The notes below the pieces were generated by a model. The model was not told the DNA's origin, did not search any database, and saw nothing but the letters and a program-made list of their open reading frames with translations. From NCBI GenBank assembly GCA_900551675.1, contig URXH01000102.1, positions 1 to 5,854 of the forward strand: 5,854 bases of DNA. Direction: 5' to 3'. Source of the stretch: an uncultured bacterium (GTDB lineage Bacteria; Cyanobacteriota; Vampirovibrionia; Gastranaerophilales; Gastranaerophilaceae). Positions 1-5,780 of the stretch are shown in pieces. The number at the start of each line of letters is the position of its first letter. The stretch's first letter is position 1. The translations under genes were made by a program, and so were the position numbers.

Positions 1-30
1 GGAGAGGGATTAAGGAAGAGGGGTTGTTTT

Positions 31-54
31 GGAAGTCCGGAAGTCAAGATGTCA
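31..54. repeat. Three imperfect 8-bp tandem units
   Basis: Read in steps of eight from position 31 the sequence is GGAAGTCC, GGAAGTCA, AGATGTCA. Units 1 and 2 differ at one position, and unit 3 keeps GTCA at its end. The block lies in non-coding DNA and its last two units form the left arm of the hairpin at 38-108. It may be a fragment of a larger intergenic repeat cut by the window edge. Confidence 0.5.
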
Positions 55-108
55 AGCTGTTATTAGTATCCTGCTATTTTAAATACAAGCATGACATCTG
101 TACTTCCG
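38..108. repeat. Long imperfect hairpin / palindromic repeat
   Basis: The left arm pairs 38-44 (CGGAAGT) with 102-108 (ACTTCCG). After a 2x2 mismatch, 47-54 (AGATGTCA) pairs with 92-99 (TGACATCT). Past one A-A mismatch, 56-60 can pair with 85-90 if one A is bulged. This gives about 20 base pairs around an AT-rich loop of roughly 24 nt. It lies just past the stop of the minus-strand XRE gene (114), so it could end or stabilise that transcript, but no T-run follows on either strand. A typical intrinsic terminator is therefore unlikely, and a dispersed palindromic element or a structured 3' end is more plausible. The pairing is seen directly; the role is inferred. Confidence 0.55.
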
Positions 109-113
109 ATCTC

Positions 114-326
114 TTAATATACCAGATCATTAAGTGTTACATCTAATGCATCAGCAATTTTCAGCAGCAATTCAATACTTGGATTTACCTGTTCATTTTC
201 TATGTTTGAAATATGTTGTTGGCTGATACCTGTTAGTTCAGAGAGTTTTTCTTGTGAAATTTTCTTTTTAGCTCTGTACTGTCTTATATTAGATGCAATA
301 TTTTGTTTTATTTGTTTATCATTCAT
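114..326 (-). CDS. XRE-family HTH transcriptional regulator, single-domain
   Basis: A 70-residue protein made almost entirely of a Cro/C1-type helix-turn-helix. The scanning helix lies near residues 25-33 (QEKLSELTG), the recognition helix near 35-43 (SQQHISNIE), followed by the typical helix-4/5 stretch NPSIELLLKIADALDVTLNDL. It is expected to bind DNA as a dimer and repress its own and neighbouring promoters. It has no C-terminal oligomerisation, ligand or protease-sensitive domain. The start at 326 is preferred over the in-frame ATG at 350, which adds eight residues outside the fold. Neither has a Shine-Dalgarno sequence, and an extended -10 box at 341-333 would start transcription close to 326, hinting at a leaderless mRNA. 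It is transcribed divergently from the small protein and peptidase genes. The family is clear; targets are unknown. Confidence 0.9.
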   Translation of the reverse strand: MNDKQIKQNIASNIRQYRAKKKISQEKLSELTGISQQHISNIENEQVNPSIELLLKIADALDVTLNDLVY

Positions 327-364
327 AAAAATATAATAGCAGACTTGCATAATTTGTTTATCAT
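310..364. repeat. 13-bp direct repeats, 42 bp apart (candidate operator)
   Basis: The 13-mer ATTTGTTTATCAT occurs exactly at 310-322 and again at 352-364, a shift of 42 bp, or four helical turns. The first copy covers codons 2-6 of the XRE gene if it starts at 326; the second lies upstream of both possible XRE starts. Together they bracket the candidate XRE promoter at 333-341, and the second also sits where the -35 of the plus-strand promoter (373-378) would be. This is the placement expected for an autoregulated divergent operator. The repeat is seen directly; regulatory use is inferred. A small local duplication of the gene start could also explain it. Confidence 0.5.
333..341 (-). promoter_or_regulatory. 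Candidate extended -10 for the XRE gene
   Basis: On the minus strand the sequence TGCTATTAT (341 to 333) matches the extended -10 form TGnTATAAT with one mismatch in the hexamer. There is no good -35 at the usual distance, as is common for extended -10 promoters. Transcription would begin about seven bases downstream, near position 326, the preferred XRE start codon. AT-rich DNA yields such matches by chance. Confidence 0.35.
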
Positions 365-372
365 GTATACTT

Positions 373-378
373 TATAAT
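373..378 (+). promoter_or_regulatory. Candidate -10 box for the small protein-peptidase operon
   Basis: A perfect TATAAT lies 38 bases ahead of the ATG at 416. Predicted transcription would begin near 385, leaving about 30 nt of leader with the ribosome binding site at 405-409. No good -35 is visible at 16-18 bp spacing (about 350-356), which falls in the upstream 13-bp repeat, so activity may depend on bound protein. Confidence 0.4.
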
Positions 379-379
379 A

Positions 380-397
380 TATCAAGTATTATTGATA
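380..397. promoter_or_regulatory. 18-bp dyad, possible operator
   Basis: TATCAA (380-385) and TTGATA (392-397) form a 6-bp inverted repeat around a 6-base spacer, a size suited to a dimeric XRE repressor. It covers the predicted start of transcription of the plus-strand operon. The hexamer TTTATC in the 13-bp repeats (315-320, 357-362) recurs here inverted as GATAAA (394-399). Binding is inferred from symmetry and position only. Confidence 0.35.
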
Positions 398-404
398 AAT
401 TAGA

Positions 405-409
405 AAGGA
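405..409 (+). promoter_or_regulatory. Ribosome binding site deciding the start at 416
   Basis: AAGGA ends six bases before the ATG at 416, a normal spacing. It would directly abut the alternative in-frame TTG at 410, so the ATG is preferred. Confidence 0.6.
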
Positions 410-415
410 TTGGCT

Positions 416-640
416 ATGGATGAAAATTTTAATTACAAATATTCAAGAATGAAAGTCATGGATTTTACAGCGTCTGTTCAACGTCTGGCAAATATTATTG
501 ATATTTTAAGGGTTTACCATGAATATTGTTCCGCAGAGTATGCGGATATCTGGCGTTTTGATGAATTGGTAAATACACTTATGAAAGAAGCCGGTGCGGT
601 TATGGATGATACTGAGGAAATAAGAAAGCTTTTTAGTTAG
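416..640 (+). CDS. Small hypothetical protein of 74 residues
   Basis: I do not recognise this protein. From the ATG at 416 it has 74 residues, no signal peptide and no membrane segment, and appears mainly helical. A central stretch, QRLANIIDILRVYHEY, has amphipathic spacing, followed by a tyrosine/tryptophan-containing segment (EYADIWRFDEL) and an acidic tail (DDTEEIRK). It is probably soluble and may form protein contacts. It has a good AAGGA ribosome binding site, and its TAG stop overlaps the GTG start of the peptidase gene by one base (TAGTG), which suggests translational coupling in one operon. Coupling to a peptidase opposite an XRE regulator suggests a partner, substrate, inhibitor or antitoxin-like role, but nothing in the sequence proves any of these. 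Confidence 0.75.
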   Translation: MDENFNYKYSRMKVMDFTASVQRLANIIDILRVYHEYCSAEYADIWRFDELVNTLMKEAGAVMDDTEEIRKLFS

Positions 641-1473
641 TGTATAATATTCTTATGAATACGGGATTTGACAGAAAAGAGCTTGTAAAATATTTTAAAT
701 CGCTTGGATTAACCGTTCACACAACAACTAAGGCGCGCGGGCATCAGGGATTTTTTCTTAAAAACAGAATTGATATTTCAAGAAATACTCCTGAGGATAG
801 AGTTGTTCCGACTCTTTTGCATGAATTTGCACATTATATCCACTCAAAAATAGAACCTGAAATGAATAAAACAGGCGGAACTTTGAGCATGCTTTTTAAA
901 TCTGACAATCATATTTTTCTGGAAGAATTGATAAAAGTTACAAATTTTGTTGACCCGAATTCTTTGTGTATCCGCCTTTATGAACATAAAGACAGAGTTA
1001 AAACGAAAATAAAAGAGTACGAAGATATTATAAAAATTTATTATCCGAAATTTCAGCGTTCGAAAAAATTCAGAGAATTTGATAAATATATAAAAAAATC
1101 CGATGCGCGTTATCTTTTAAAATATGACAGGGTTAAGCTGATTAAAGGCGGATTTTTCAAGAAAGATGTAAAATTATATACTATTGATAATATTGAGAAT
1201 GATTTTTCGGACATGCCTCAGGCTTTTAGCGCATATATAAGGCTAAAATCATATCAGAAAAAGCAGTCAAGGATTTCTTCAAGAATTAACCGTTACAAAA
1301 AATATTATGAAAAGCCTGCAGAACTTTTTGCAAGACTGGTTGAGGGGCTTTATATTGATTGTGAATGGGTTGAGGCAATTGCCCCGAATGTTACGCAAAG
1401 ATTTTATGAATTGCTTAATTCAGGTTATTATATGGAGCTTTCAACAATTATATCTTCTTGTAAACATTTTTAA
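640..1473 (+). CDS. Putative HExxH zinc metallopeptidase (ImmA/IrrE-like or zincin-like)
   Basis: A 277-residue protein with the zinc-peptidase motif HEFAH at residues 61-65, preceded by a beta-strand-like stretch (GFFLKNRIDIS, 37-47) and a helix-forming segment (VVPTLL), as in minimal gluzincins. A second conserved-looking block, YEKPAELFARLVEGLY (about 223-238), resembles the third-ligand helix of such peptidases; E224 or E228 could be the third zinc ligand. The roughly 160 residues between are long, lysine-rich and charged, not the compact core of a typical ImmA/IrrE protein. No signal peptide or membrane helix is seen, so it probably acts in the cytoplasm. The GTG at 640 is chosen for its overlap with the upstream stop; ATG at 655 is possible, and neither has a clear Shine-Dalgarno. 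Zincin nature is likely; subfamily and substrate are unknown. Its 3' end overlaps the convergent methyltransferase gene. Confidence 0.75.
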   Translation: MYNILMNTGFDRKELVKYFKSLGLTVHTTTKARGHQGFFLKNRIDISRNTPEDRVVPTLLHEFAHYIHSKIEPEMNKTGGTLSMLFKSDNHIFLEELIKVTNFVDPNSLCIRLYEHKDRVKTKIKEYEDIIKIYYPKFQRSKKFREFDKYIKKSDARYLLKYDRVKLIKGGFFKKDVKLYTIDNIENDFSDMPQAFSAYIRLKSYQKKQSRISSRINRYKKYYEKPAELFARLVEGLYIDCEWVEAIAPNVTQRFYELLNSGYYMELSTIISSCKHF

Positions 1474-2227
1474 AAACATATTGAAATCCGTTTTGTTTTA
1501 AATATTTTTCAATATTGCTGTTATTACTATCAAATGAACCTATTACAAATAAGCTGTTGGATTTAAGTTTTTGCGACAATAAAGTTATAAATTTATATAT
1601 TTCATTATTTGAAAAGTAGCCTAAAATATTCCTGCACATAAGGATTGTATTTGAATTATCTTTAAGGTTTTTAAGAATTTTAAACATGTCGTTTTGATGA
1701 AATTTAACTCTTTTAGTCAGATCTTCTGAAACAGAATAAACTCTTGGCACTGACTCTAAAAGTTCGGGATAACTCATATAAGCGCACATACTTTCTAATG
1801 TTTCCATTGTTCTGTACTGCGGTGCCGGAATTTTAAAGTATTTTTTATAGTCAATGGAATGTCCACGCATTCTACTAATATCTTGAAGTGTAATATTTAA
1901 GAACCCGCTTTTTGAGCTTTTTACCATTTCTTTATCTATATCGTATGCATGTATTGGAAAAAATTTTTCGGCTTTTGTTTTATCTCTTTTGAGAATTGCC
2001 ATTACCTGCGTGTACGCTTCCGAGCCGTCAGACGATGCAAATTGGATTATATTTACTTTATTTTTATCTTTAAAGTGTTCAGTTTCATATTTAGAAAATT
2101 GTTTCCAGTCAATATCATCACGGAATAAATAAGTATCGTTGCCTATTTCTTTTCCGTTTTTTGTCCTGAATGTTCTCATAGTAGAACTAAACGCGGGATT
2201 ATAATTTTTTTGATACAAGATTTGCAT
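1448..2227 (-). CDS. CheR-like SAM-dependent methyltransferase lacking the usual N-terminal domain
   Basis: A 259-residue protein with the catalytic-domain signatures of CheR methyltransferases in order: NDTYLFRD (30-37), like the family's NET-FFRD; SSDGSEAY (65-72), like the SAM-binding C-S-T-G-E-E-P-Y-S loop; AYDID (94-98), like the ATDI acidic SAM-ribose region; VKFHQNDM (174-181); and TILMCRNILGYF (194-205), like the VIFCRNVLIYF strand. CheR proteins methylate glutamates of chemoreceptors with S-adenosylmethionine. Here the helical N-terminal domain that precedes NETxFFRD is missing, with only about 29 residues ahead. No chemotaxis gene is nearby, so the true substrate may differ. The gene follows manC on the same strand after 51 bases with no terminator, suggesting co-transcription. 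ATG at 2227 has no clear Shine-Dalgarno; ATG at 2179 is an alternative just before the conserved domain. Confidence 0.8.
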   Translation of the reverse strand: MQILYQKNYNPAFSSTMRTFRTKNGKEIGNDTYLFRDDIDWKQFSKYETEHFKDKNKVNIIQFASSDGSEAYTQVMAILKRDKTKAEKFFPIHAYDIDKEMVKSSKSGFLNITLQDISRMRGHSIDYKKYFKIPAPQYRTMETLESMCAYMSYPELLESVPRVYSVSEDLTKRVKFHQNDMFKILKNLKDNSNTILMCRNILGYFSNNEIYKFITLLSQKLKSNSLFVIGSFDSNNSNIEKYLKQNGFQYVFKNVYKKI

Positions 2228-2278
2228 ATTTTTGGTAAAACATGTAAATCTTATTTATTGCGTTTATTGTTAAGTTTT

Positions 2279-3667
2279 TTATACACGTCCGTACATATCT
2301 TCGTAACGAATAATATCTTCTTCAATCAGCGGGTCGCCTTTTTGTACTTCAATAATTTCAAGCCCTTCGTCAAAAGGATTTTGCAGAGAGTGTATTGCTT
2401 TAACCGGAATATCAACGCTGTGCCCCGGAGAAAGAATAAGTTCTTTTCCTTCAAGAACAACTTTTGCTTTTCCTGTAAGTACAACCCAGTGCTCGCTTCT
2501 GAAATTATGTGATTGTACGGATAACTTTTGTCCTGTATTAACATGTATTATTTTTGTCAAAAATCCCTGTCCTTGAGCAATTACTGTATAAAATCCCCAC
2601 GGACGGTAGACAGTCTTGTGTATCAGGTGTGTGTTATCATTCTGTTTTTTCAAAGTTTCATATATATGTTTAACGTTTTGCGTGCGGTCTTTTTTGCAGG
2701 CAAGAATTGCATCTTCTGTTTCAACGATTACGGTGTCTTCAAGTCCGATTGTTGCGACAAGTTTTGATGATGCGTAAACAAAAGAATTTTTAGAATCTTT
2801 ATCCAGCACATGACCTATAAAAACATTTCCGTTTAAATCTTTCTGGCTGACATCATAAATAGACTGCCAGGAACCGAGATCATTCCAATCGCTTTCAAGT
2901 TTTACAAGGGCTATTTTATCTGATTTTTCCATAACCGCATAATCGATTGAAATATTCGGCATTTTGTCAAAGGTAATGAAAGGAATTTCATCTGATTTTG
3001 AAAAATCAAATTCTTCTGCGATTTTGGCTATATCAAGTGCATGCTTTTCAGTTTCTTTTAAAAGAGTAGATGCTTTGAACATAAAAATTCCGCTGTTCCA
3101 GAAATATGTTCCTTCTTTAAGATATTTTTCTGCGGTTTCAAGATCAGGTTTTTCAACAAATTCTTTTACTTTATAGCCGTCGTTAATTTGTTCTGCAGTA
3201 TTAATATATCCGTAACCAGTTTCAGGATAATGCGGTTTGATGCCGAAAGTTACTATATATCCTTGTTGTGCGAGTTTTTCTCCTTTTTTAACAGTAGATA
3301 AAAATTTTTCGTTATCTTTGATTAAGTGATCAGACGGTACAACTAATATAACAGGATCAGTGTTTGATTTCTGAATTATATACTTTACAGCTAAAACTAT
3401 TGCCGGAGCGGTATTTTTCGCAGTTGGTTCTGATAATATGACCGGATTTTCAGACATATCTGACAATTGCATGCGGACATTTGATGCATGCTTTGTATTT
3501 GTAATGCTTATAATATTGTTTCCAGGCATGCAGTTTTTAAGTCTTTCGAAAGTTGATTGCAAAAGACTCTTATCCGAGTTCAAATTTAACAATTGTTTTG
3601 GATACAGCTCTCTAGATAAAGGCCATAATCTGCTTCCTGAACCGCCTGCTAATATAATTCCGTACAT
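2279..3667 (-). CDS. manC: Mannose-1-phosphate guanylyltransferase / mannose-6-phosphate isomerase
   Basis: A full-length 462-residue bifunctional enzyme. The N-terminal nucleotidyltransferase domain (about 1-270) has the pyrophosphorylase signature LAGGSGSRLWPLSR (6-19) and PKQ (23-25), then EPTAKNTAPAI (80-90), PSDH (111-114), GYGYI (151-155), FVEKPD (170-175), WNSGIF (190-195) and WNDLGSW (261-267). It joins mannose-1-phosphate and GTP to give GDP-mannose. The C-terminal type II isomerase cupin (about 352-462) has RPWGFY (355-360) and the metal-binding QSHNFRSEHW (385-394), and would interconvert fructose-6-phosphate and mannose-6-phosphate. A phosphomannomutase, needed between the two steps, is not in this window. 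GDP-mannose feeds capsule, O-antigen or exopolysaccharide synthesis or GDP-fucose. The start is secured by a strong ribosome binding site. It is the first gene of a minus-strand pair with the CheR-like gene. All motifs look intact. Confidence 0.96.
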   Translation of the reverse strand: MYGIILAGGSGSRLWPLSRELYPKQLLNLNSDKSLLQSTFERLKNCMPGNNIISITNTKHASNVRMQLSDMSENPVILSEPTAKNTAPAIVLAVKYIIQKSNTDPVILVVPSDHLIKDNEKFLSTVKKGEKLAQQGYIVTFGIKPHYPETGYGYINTAEQINDGYKVKEFVEKPDLETAEKYLKEGTYFWNSGIFMFKASTLLKETEKHALDIAKIAEEFDFSKSDEIPFITFDKMPNISIDYAVMEKSDKIALVKLESDWNDLGSWQSIYDVSQKDLNGNVFIGHVLDKDSKNSFVYASSKLVATIGLEDTVIVETEDAILACKKDRTQNVKHIYETLKKQNDNTHLIHKTVYRPWGFYTVIAQGQGFLTKIIHVNTGQKLSVQSHNFRSEHWVVLTGKAKVVLEGKELILSPGHSVDIPVKAIHSLQNPFDEGLEIIEVQKGDPLIEEDIIRYEDMYGRV

Positions 3668-3672
3668 TTTAC

Positions 3673-3678
3673 CCTCCT
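3673..3678 (-). promoter_or_regulatory. Strong Shine-Dalgarno of manC
   Basis: AGGAGG on the minus strand ends five bases before the manC ATG. It is the strongest ribosome binding site in the window and fixes the start at 3667. Confidence 0.85.
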
Positions 3679-3690
3679 CATATTGATTTT

Positions 3691-3696
3691 ATTATA
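3691..3696 (-). promoter_or_regulatory. Candidate -10 box of manC
   Basis: A perfect TATAAT on the minus strand lies 13 bases ahead of the Shine-Dalgarno. Just upstream is an A9 run on this strand (3713-3705), which may bend the DNA or act as an UP-like element. No good -35 hexamer is found at standard spacing: TTTACA on this strand is about 25 bases away. Confidence 0.45.
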
Positions 3697-3742
3697 CTAC
3701 AAAATTTTTTTTTATCCGATTTGTAAAGCGCAGTATTGTTTC

Positions 3743-3771
3743 TTGAATAATAAATAATTTTTTGTTAAAGT
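3743..3771 (+). promoter_or_regulatory. Weak candidate promoter of the transglycosylase gene
   Basis: TTGAAT (3743-3748) and TAAAGT (3766-3771), each four of six matches to consensus, are 17 bases apart. Transcription would begin near 3778, almost on the ATG at 3780, or give a roughly 17-nt leader to the ATG at 3795. In AT-rich DNA this is weak evidence. Confidence 0.22.
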
Positions 3772-3779
3772 GTTATCAG

Positions 3780-5765
3780 ATGATTATTTGGGAAATGAAA
3801 AAGAGAGTAATAGCAATCTTTGCGGTTCTTGTTTTATCTGTAGGCGGGGCTGTTGTTGTTTTGTACCAGCCGTCTGAAAAAACTGATGAAATTTATTCTT
3901 CTGCTCTGGAAGATTTTTCTAAGGGGAACTATCAGAATGCTTATTATCTTTTTTCAAAAGTCTCACTATTTTCAAATTTGAAGCCTGCCGCGATTTATCA
4001 CAGGGCGGAATGTGCCAGAATGCTTGAGGATGACAAGTCTGAGCTTAAGCAATATCAATTCCTTTTTAATAATTATCCGAACCATAAATTAAGTACGCGT
4101 TCCCGTTATCTTGCAGGGCAAAAGCTTGTTGAGTCAAGACCTCTGCTTGCTAAAAAGTATTTTGAAAACATAATTCACAATTCTCCTGATACCGATTATG
4201 CAATAGCTTCAGAATATTATCTTGGTTTAATTTTGAAAAATAAATACAAAGATGACAGAATTATTCCGCAGTCTGTTAAAGATGATATTCAAAATCATTT
4301 CAGACATTATCTGGAAAAGTCTCCGTCAGGCAAACTCGCGATGAATGCAGTGAACAACTGGCTTGAAATTTCAGGTGAAATTTCAAAAGATGATTATTTG
4401 CTCATGGCAAAGACCTGCTATCTTTTCGCGGAATATGAAAAAGCACGCGAAATTTTGCAGAAAACTGATACTGCAGAGAACTGGGCTCTGGATGTAAAAA
4501 TTTCCTATGCTATGAATAATTTTGCAAGAGCAAAATTTTTGACTGAAAACGGGCTTCAAAAACGTTCTCAATATGTTTCAGAAGACAGTATAATTGATGC
4601 TGTAGATATTTATTTAAAATTATCAGATTCAAATTCGAAAGCTGTTGAAAGGCTTCTTGCTCTTTCGCAAGGCAAAGGCAGAGATTACCTTATGAGTTTG
4701 AAGTGCGGTAACGTTCAGCAAAAAGACAAGCTGGCATGCTACAGTAATTTATACTTAAAATATCCGGATGGAAAATTTTCCGCAGATGCCCTTGCTAATA
4801 TATTTTTTGCAAAGATAAAATCAGGAGATTATGAAAATGCAAAAAAGATTGGCATGGATCATCTAAGAAAATTCCCTGATGCAAATTCTGCCCCTATGGT
4901 TATGTTCTGGCTTGGTAAGCTGGCTGAAAAAACGAATAATTACGCAGAATACACAAGTTTTTATGAAAATGTCATTAACAAATTCCCTGATTCATACTAT
5001 GCATATCGTGCTTATTTGAAACTGACACGTATGAGAGGACCTTTAATTACAGATTTTATAGACCCAAAACCTGTTGTTTATCCTTACAAATATAAGCGTA
5101 ATAATATTATAGTAAAGCTTGTTGACTTAAAAGATTATGATATAGTTAATGAAATAGGCGGAGACGATGAATTTATAAAAAGCTGGGTGTTGTTTAAAAA
5201 AGGAGATTATTCAAATTCCATGCTTACTGCGCGTAAAGCTATGGAGAAGCTTAAAGATAAGCCTGATAAATATGATTTACGCTGGCGTCTTGTTTACCCT
5301 GTAATTTTTTATGATGATATTAAGAATTTTGCGGAAGAAGCAGGTAACAATCCGCCTTTAATGCTTGCATTGACCCGTGAGGAAAGTTATTTTGACCCTC
5401 TTGCTCAAAGTATTGCAGGTGCAAGCGGGCTTATGCAGCTGATGCCTTCTACAGCAAATGAAATTAACCGTAAATTTAACTTAGGCATGCTTATTCCTTC
5501 ATCATTGTTTAATCCATATCAGAATATAAAAATCGGCAATTATTACTATGAATTTTTAAGAAATAACCTTGAAGGGCATGATATATCTTCGGTTGCGGCG
5601 TATAACGGAGGGATAGGTTCATTGCAGAGATGGAAAACATCTTTAACCTACAATGACACTGACGAATTTGTAGAACAAATCCCGTATCCGGAAACAAAGA
5701 ATTATGTAAAAAAGGTTTTTGCAAGCTACTGGAATTATATAAGAATATATAACGGGAATAATTAA
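3780..5765 (+). CDS. Membrane-anchored lytic transglycosylase with helical repeats (Slt-like)
   Basis: From ATG 3780 this is 661 residues. The N-terminus has KKR (7-9) followed by a hydrophobic span (about 10-29) with no lipobox or clear cleavage site, so it is probably a signal anchor holding the protein outside the inner membrane. Residues about 36-500 are helical with TPR-like units (GNYQNA, AEYEKA, NNFARA, GDYENA, GDYSNS), like the superhelical part of Slt70. The C-terminal SLT domain has REES with catalytic Glu535, GASGLMQLMPSTA (about 547-559), AAYNGG (606-611) and a closing PYPETKNYVKKVFASYWNY. Such enzymes cleave the MurNAc-GlcNAc bond of peptidoglycan, forming 1,6-anhydroMurNAc. Residues for catalysis and fold look complete. 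The start is uncertain: ATG 3795 gives a cleaner MKKR signal, TTG 3762 also extends the frame, and none has a good Shine-Dalgarno. It is divergent from manC and apparently monocistronic here. Confidence 0.92.
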   Translation: MIIWEMKKRVIAIFAVLVLSVGGAVVVLYQPSEKTDEIYSSALEDFSKGNYQNAYYLFSKVSLFSNLKPAAIYHRAECARMLEDDKSELKQYQFLFNNYPNHKLSTRSRYLAGQKLVESRPLLAKKYFENIIHNSPDTDYAIASEYYLGLILKNKYKDDRIIPQSVKDDIQNHFRHYLEKSPSGKLAMNAVNNWLEISGEISKDDYLLMAKTCYLFAEYEKAREILQKTDTAENWALDVKISYAMNNFARAKFLTENGLQKRSQYVSEDSIIDAVDIYLKLSDSNSKAVERLLALSQGKGRDYLMSLKCGNVQQKDKLACYSNLYLKYPDGKFSADALANIFFAKIKSGDYENAKKIGMDHLRKFPDANSAPMVMFWLGKLAEKTNNYAEYTSFYENVINKFPDSYYAYRAYLKLTRMRGPLITDFIDPKPVVYPYKYKRNNIIVKLVDLKDYDIVNEIGGDDEFIKSWVLFKKGDYSNSMLTARKAMEKLKDKPDKYDLRWRLVYPVIFYDDIKNFAEEAGNNPPLMLALTREESYFDPLAQSIAGASGLMQLMPSTANEINRKFNLGMLIPSSLFNPYQNIKIGNYYYEFLRNNLEGHDISSVAAYNGGIGSLQRWKTSLTYNDTDEFVEQIPYPETKNYVKKVFASYWNYIRIYNGNN

Positions 5766-5780
5766 CTGTCATTTCGTTAT

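Noticed and set aside
1..113. CRISPR-like or tRNA-like structure in the leading non-coding region
   Set aside because: The repeated units are only 8 bp without spacers, and no cloverleaf or T-loop sequence is present.
385..394. Altered metal site in the ManC cupin (QSHNFRSEHW instead of QMHHHRAEHW)
   Set aside because: The key Q, H, E and H positions are kept, and variation at the intervening residues is normal in this family. Positions here are residue numbers of the protein at 2279-3667.
114..640. Classical toxin-antitoxin pair (XRE antitoxin with adjacent small toxin)
   Set aside because: The genes are divergent rather than co-transcribed, and the 74-residue protein shows no recognised toxin motif, so I left it as a possibility only.
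643..648. TATAAT seven bases before the ATG at 655, suggesting a separate leaderless start for the peptidase
   Set aside because: No -35 or extended -10 accompanies it. The stop/start overlap with the upstream gene is a simpler explanation, and such hexamers are common in AT-rich DNA.
1307..1501. 64-residue open frame inside and beyond the peptidase gene
   Set aside because: It is a different frame of a gene with clear motifs, has no ribosome binding site and no recognisable protein features.
2210..3686. Several plus-strand open frames (2210-2512, 2528-2767, 2964-3176, 3438-3686) opposite manC
   Set aside because: All lie antisense to an intact, motif-complete manC, and their translations look like antisense low-complexity sequence rich in Phe, Cys and Ser.
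5509..5772. 87-residue minus-strand frame over the SLT domain
   Set aside because: It is antisense to the conserved catalytic region, with no ribosome binding site and no known motifs.
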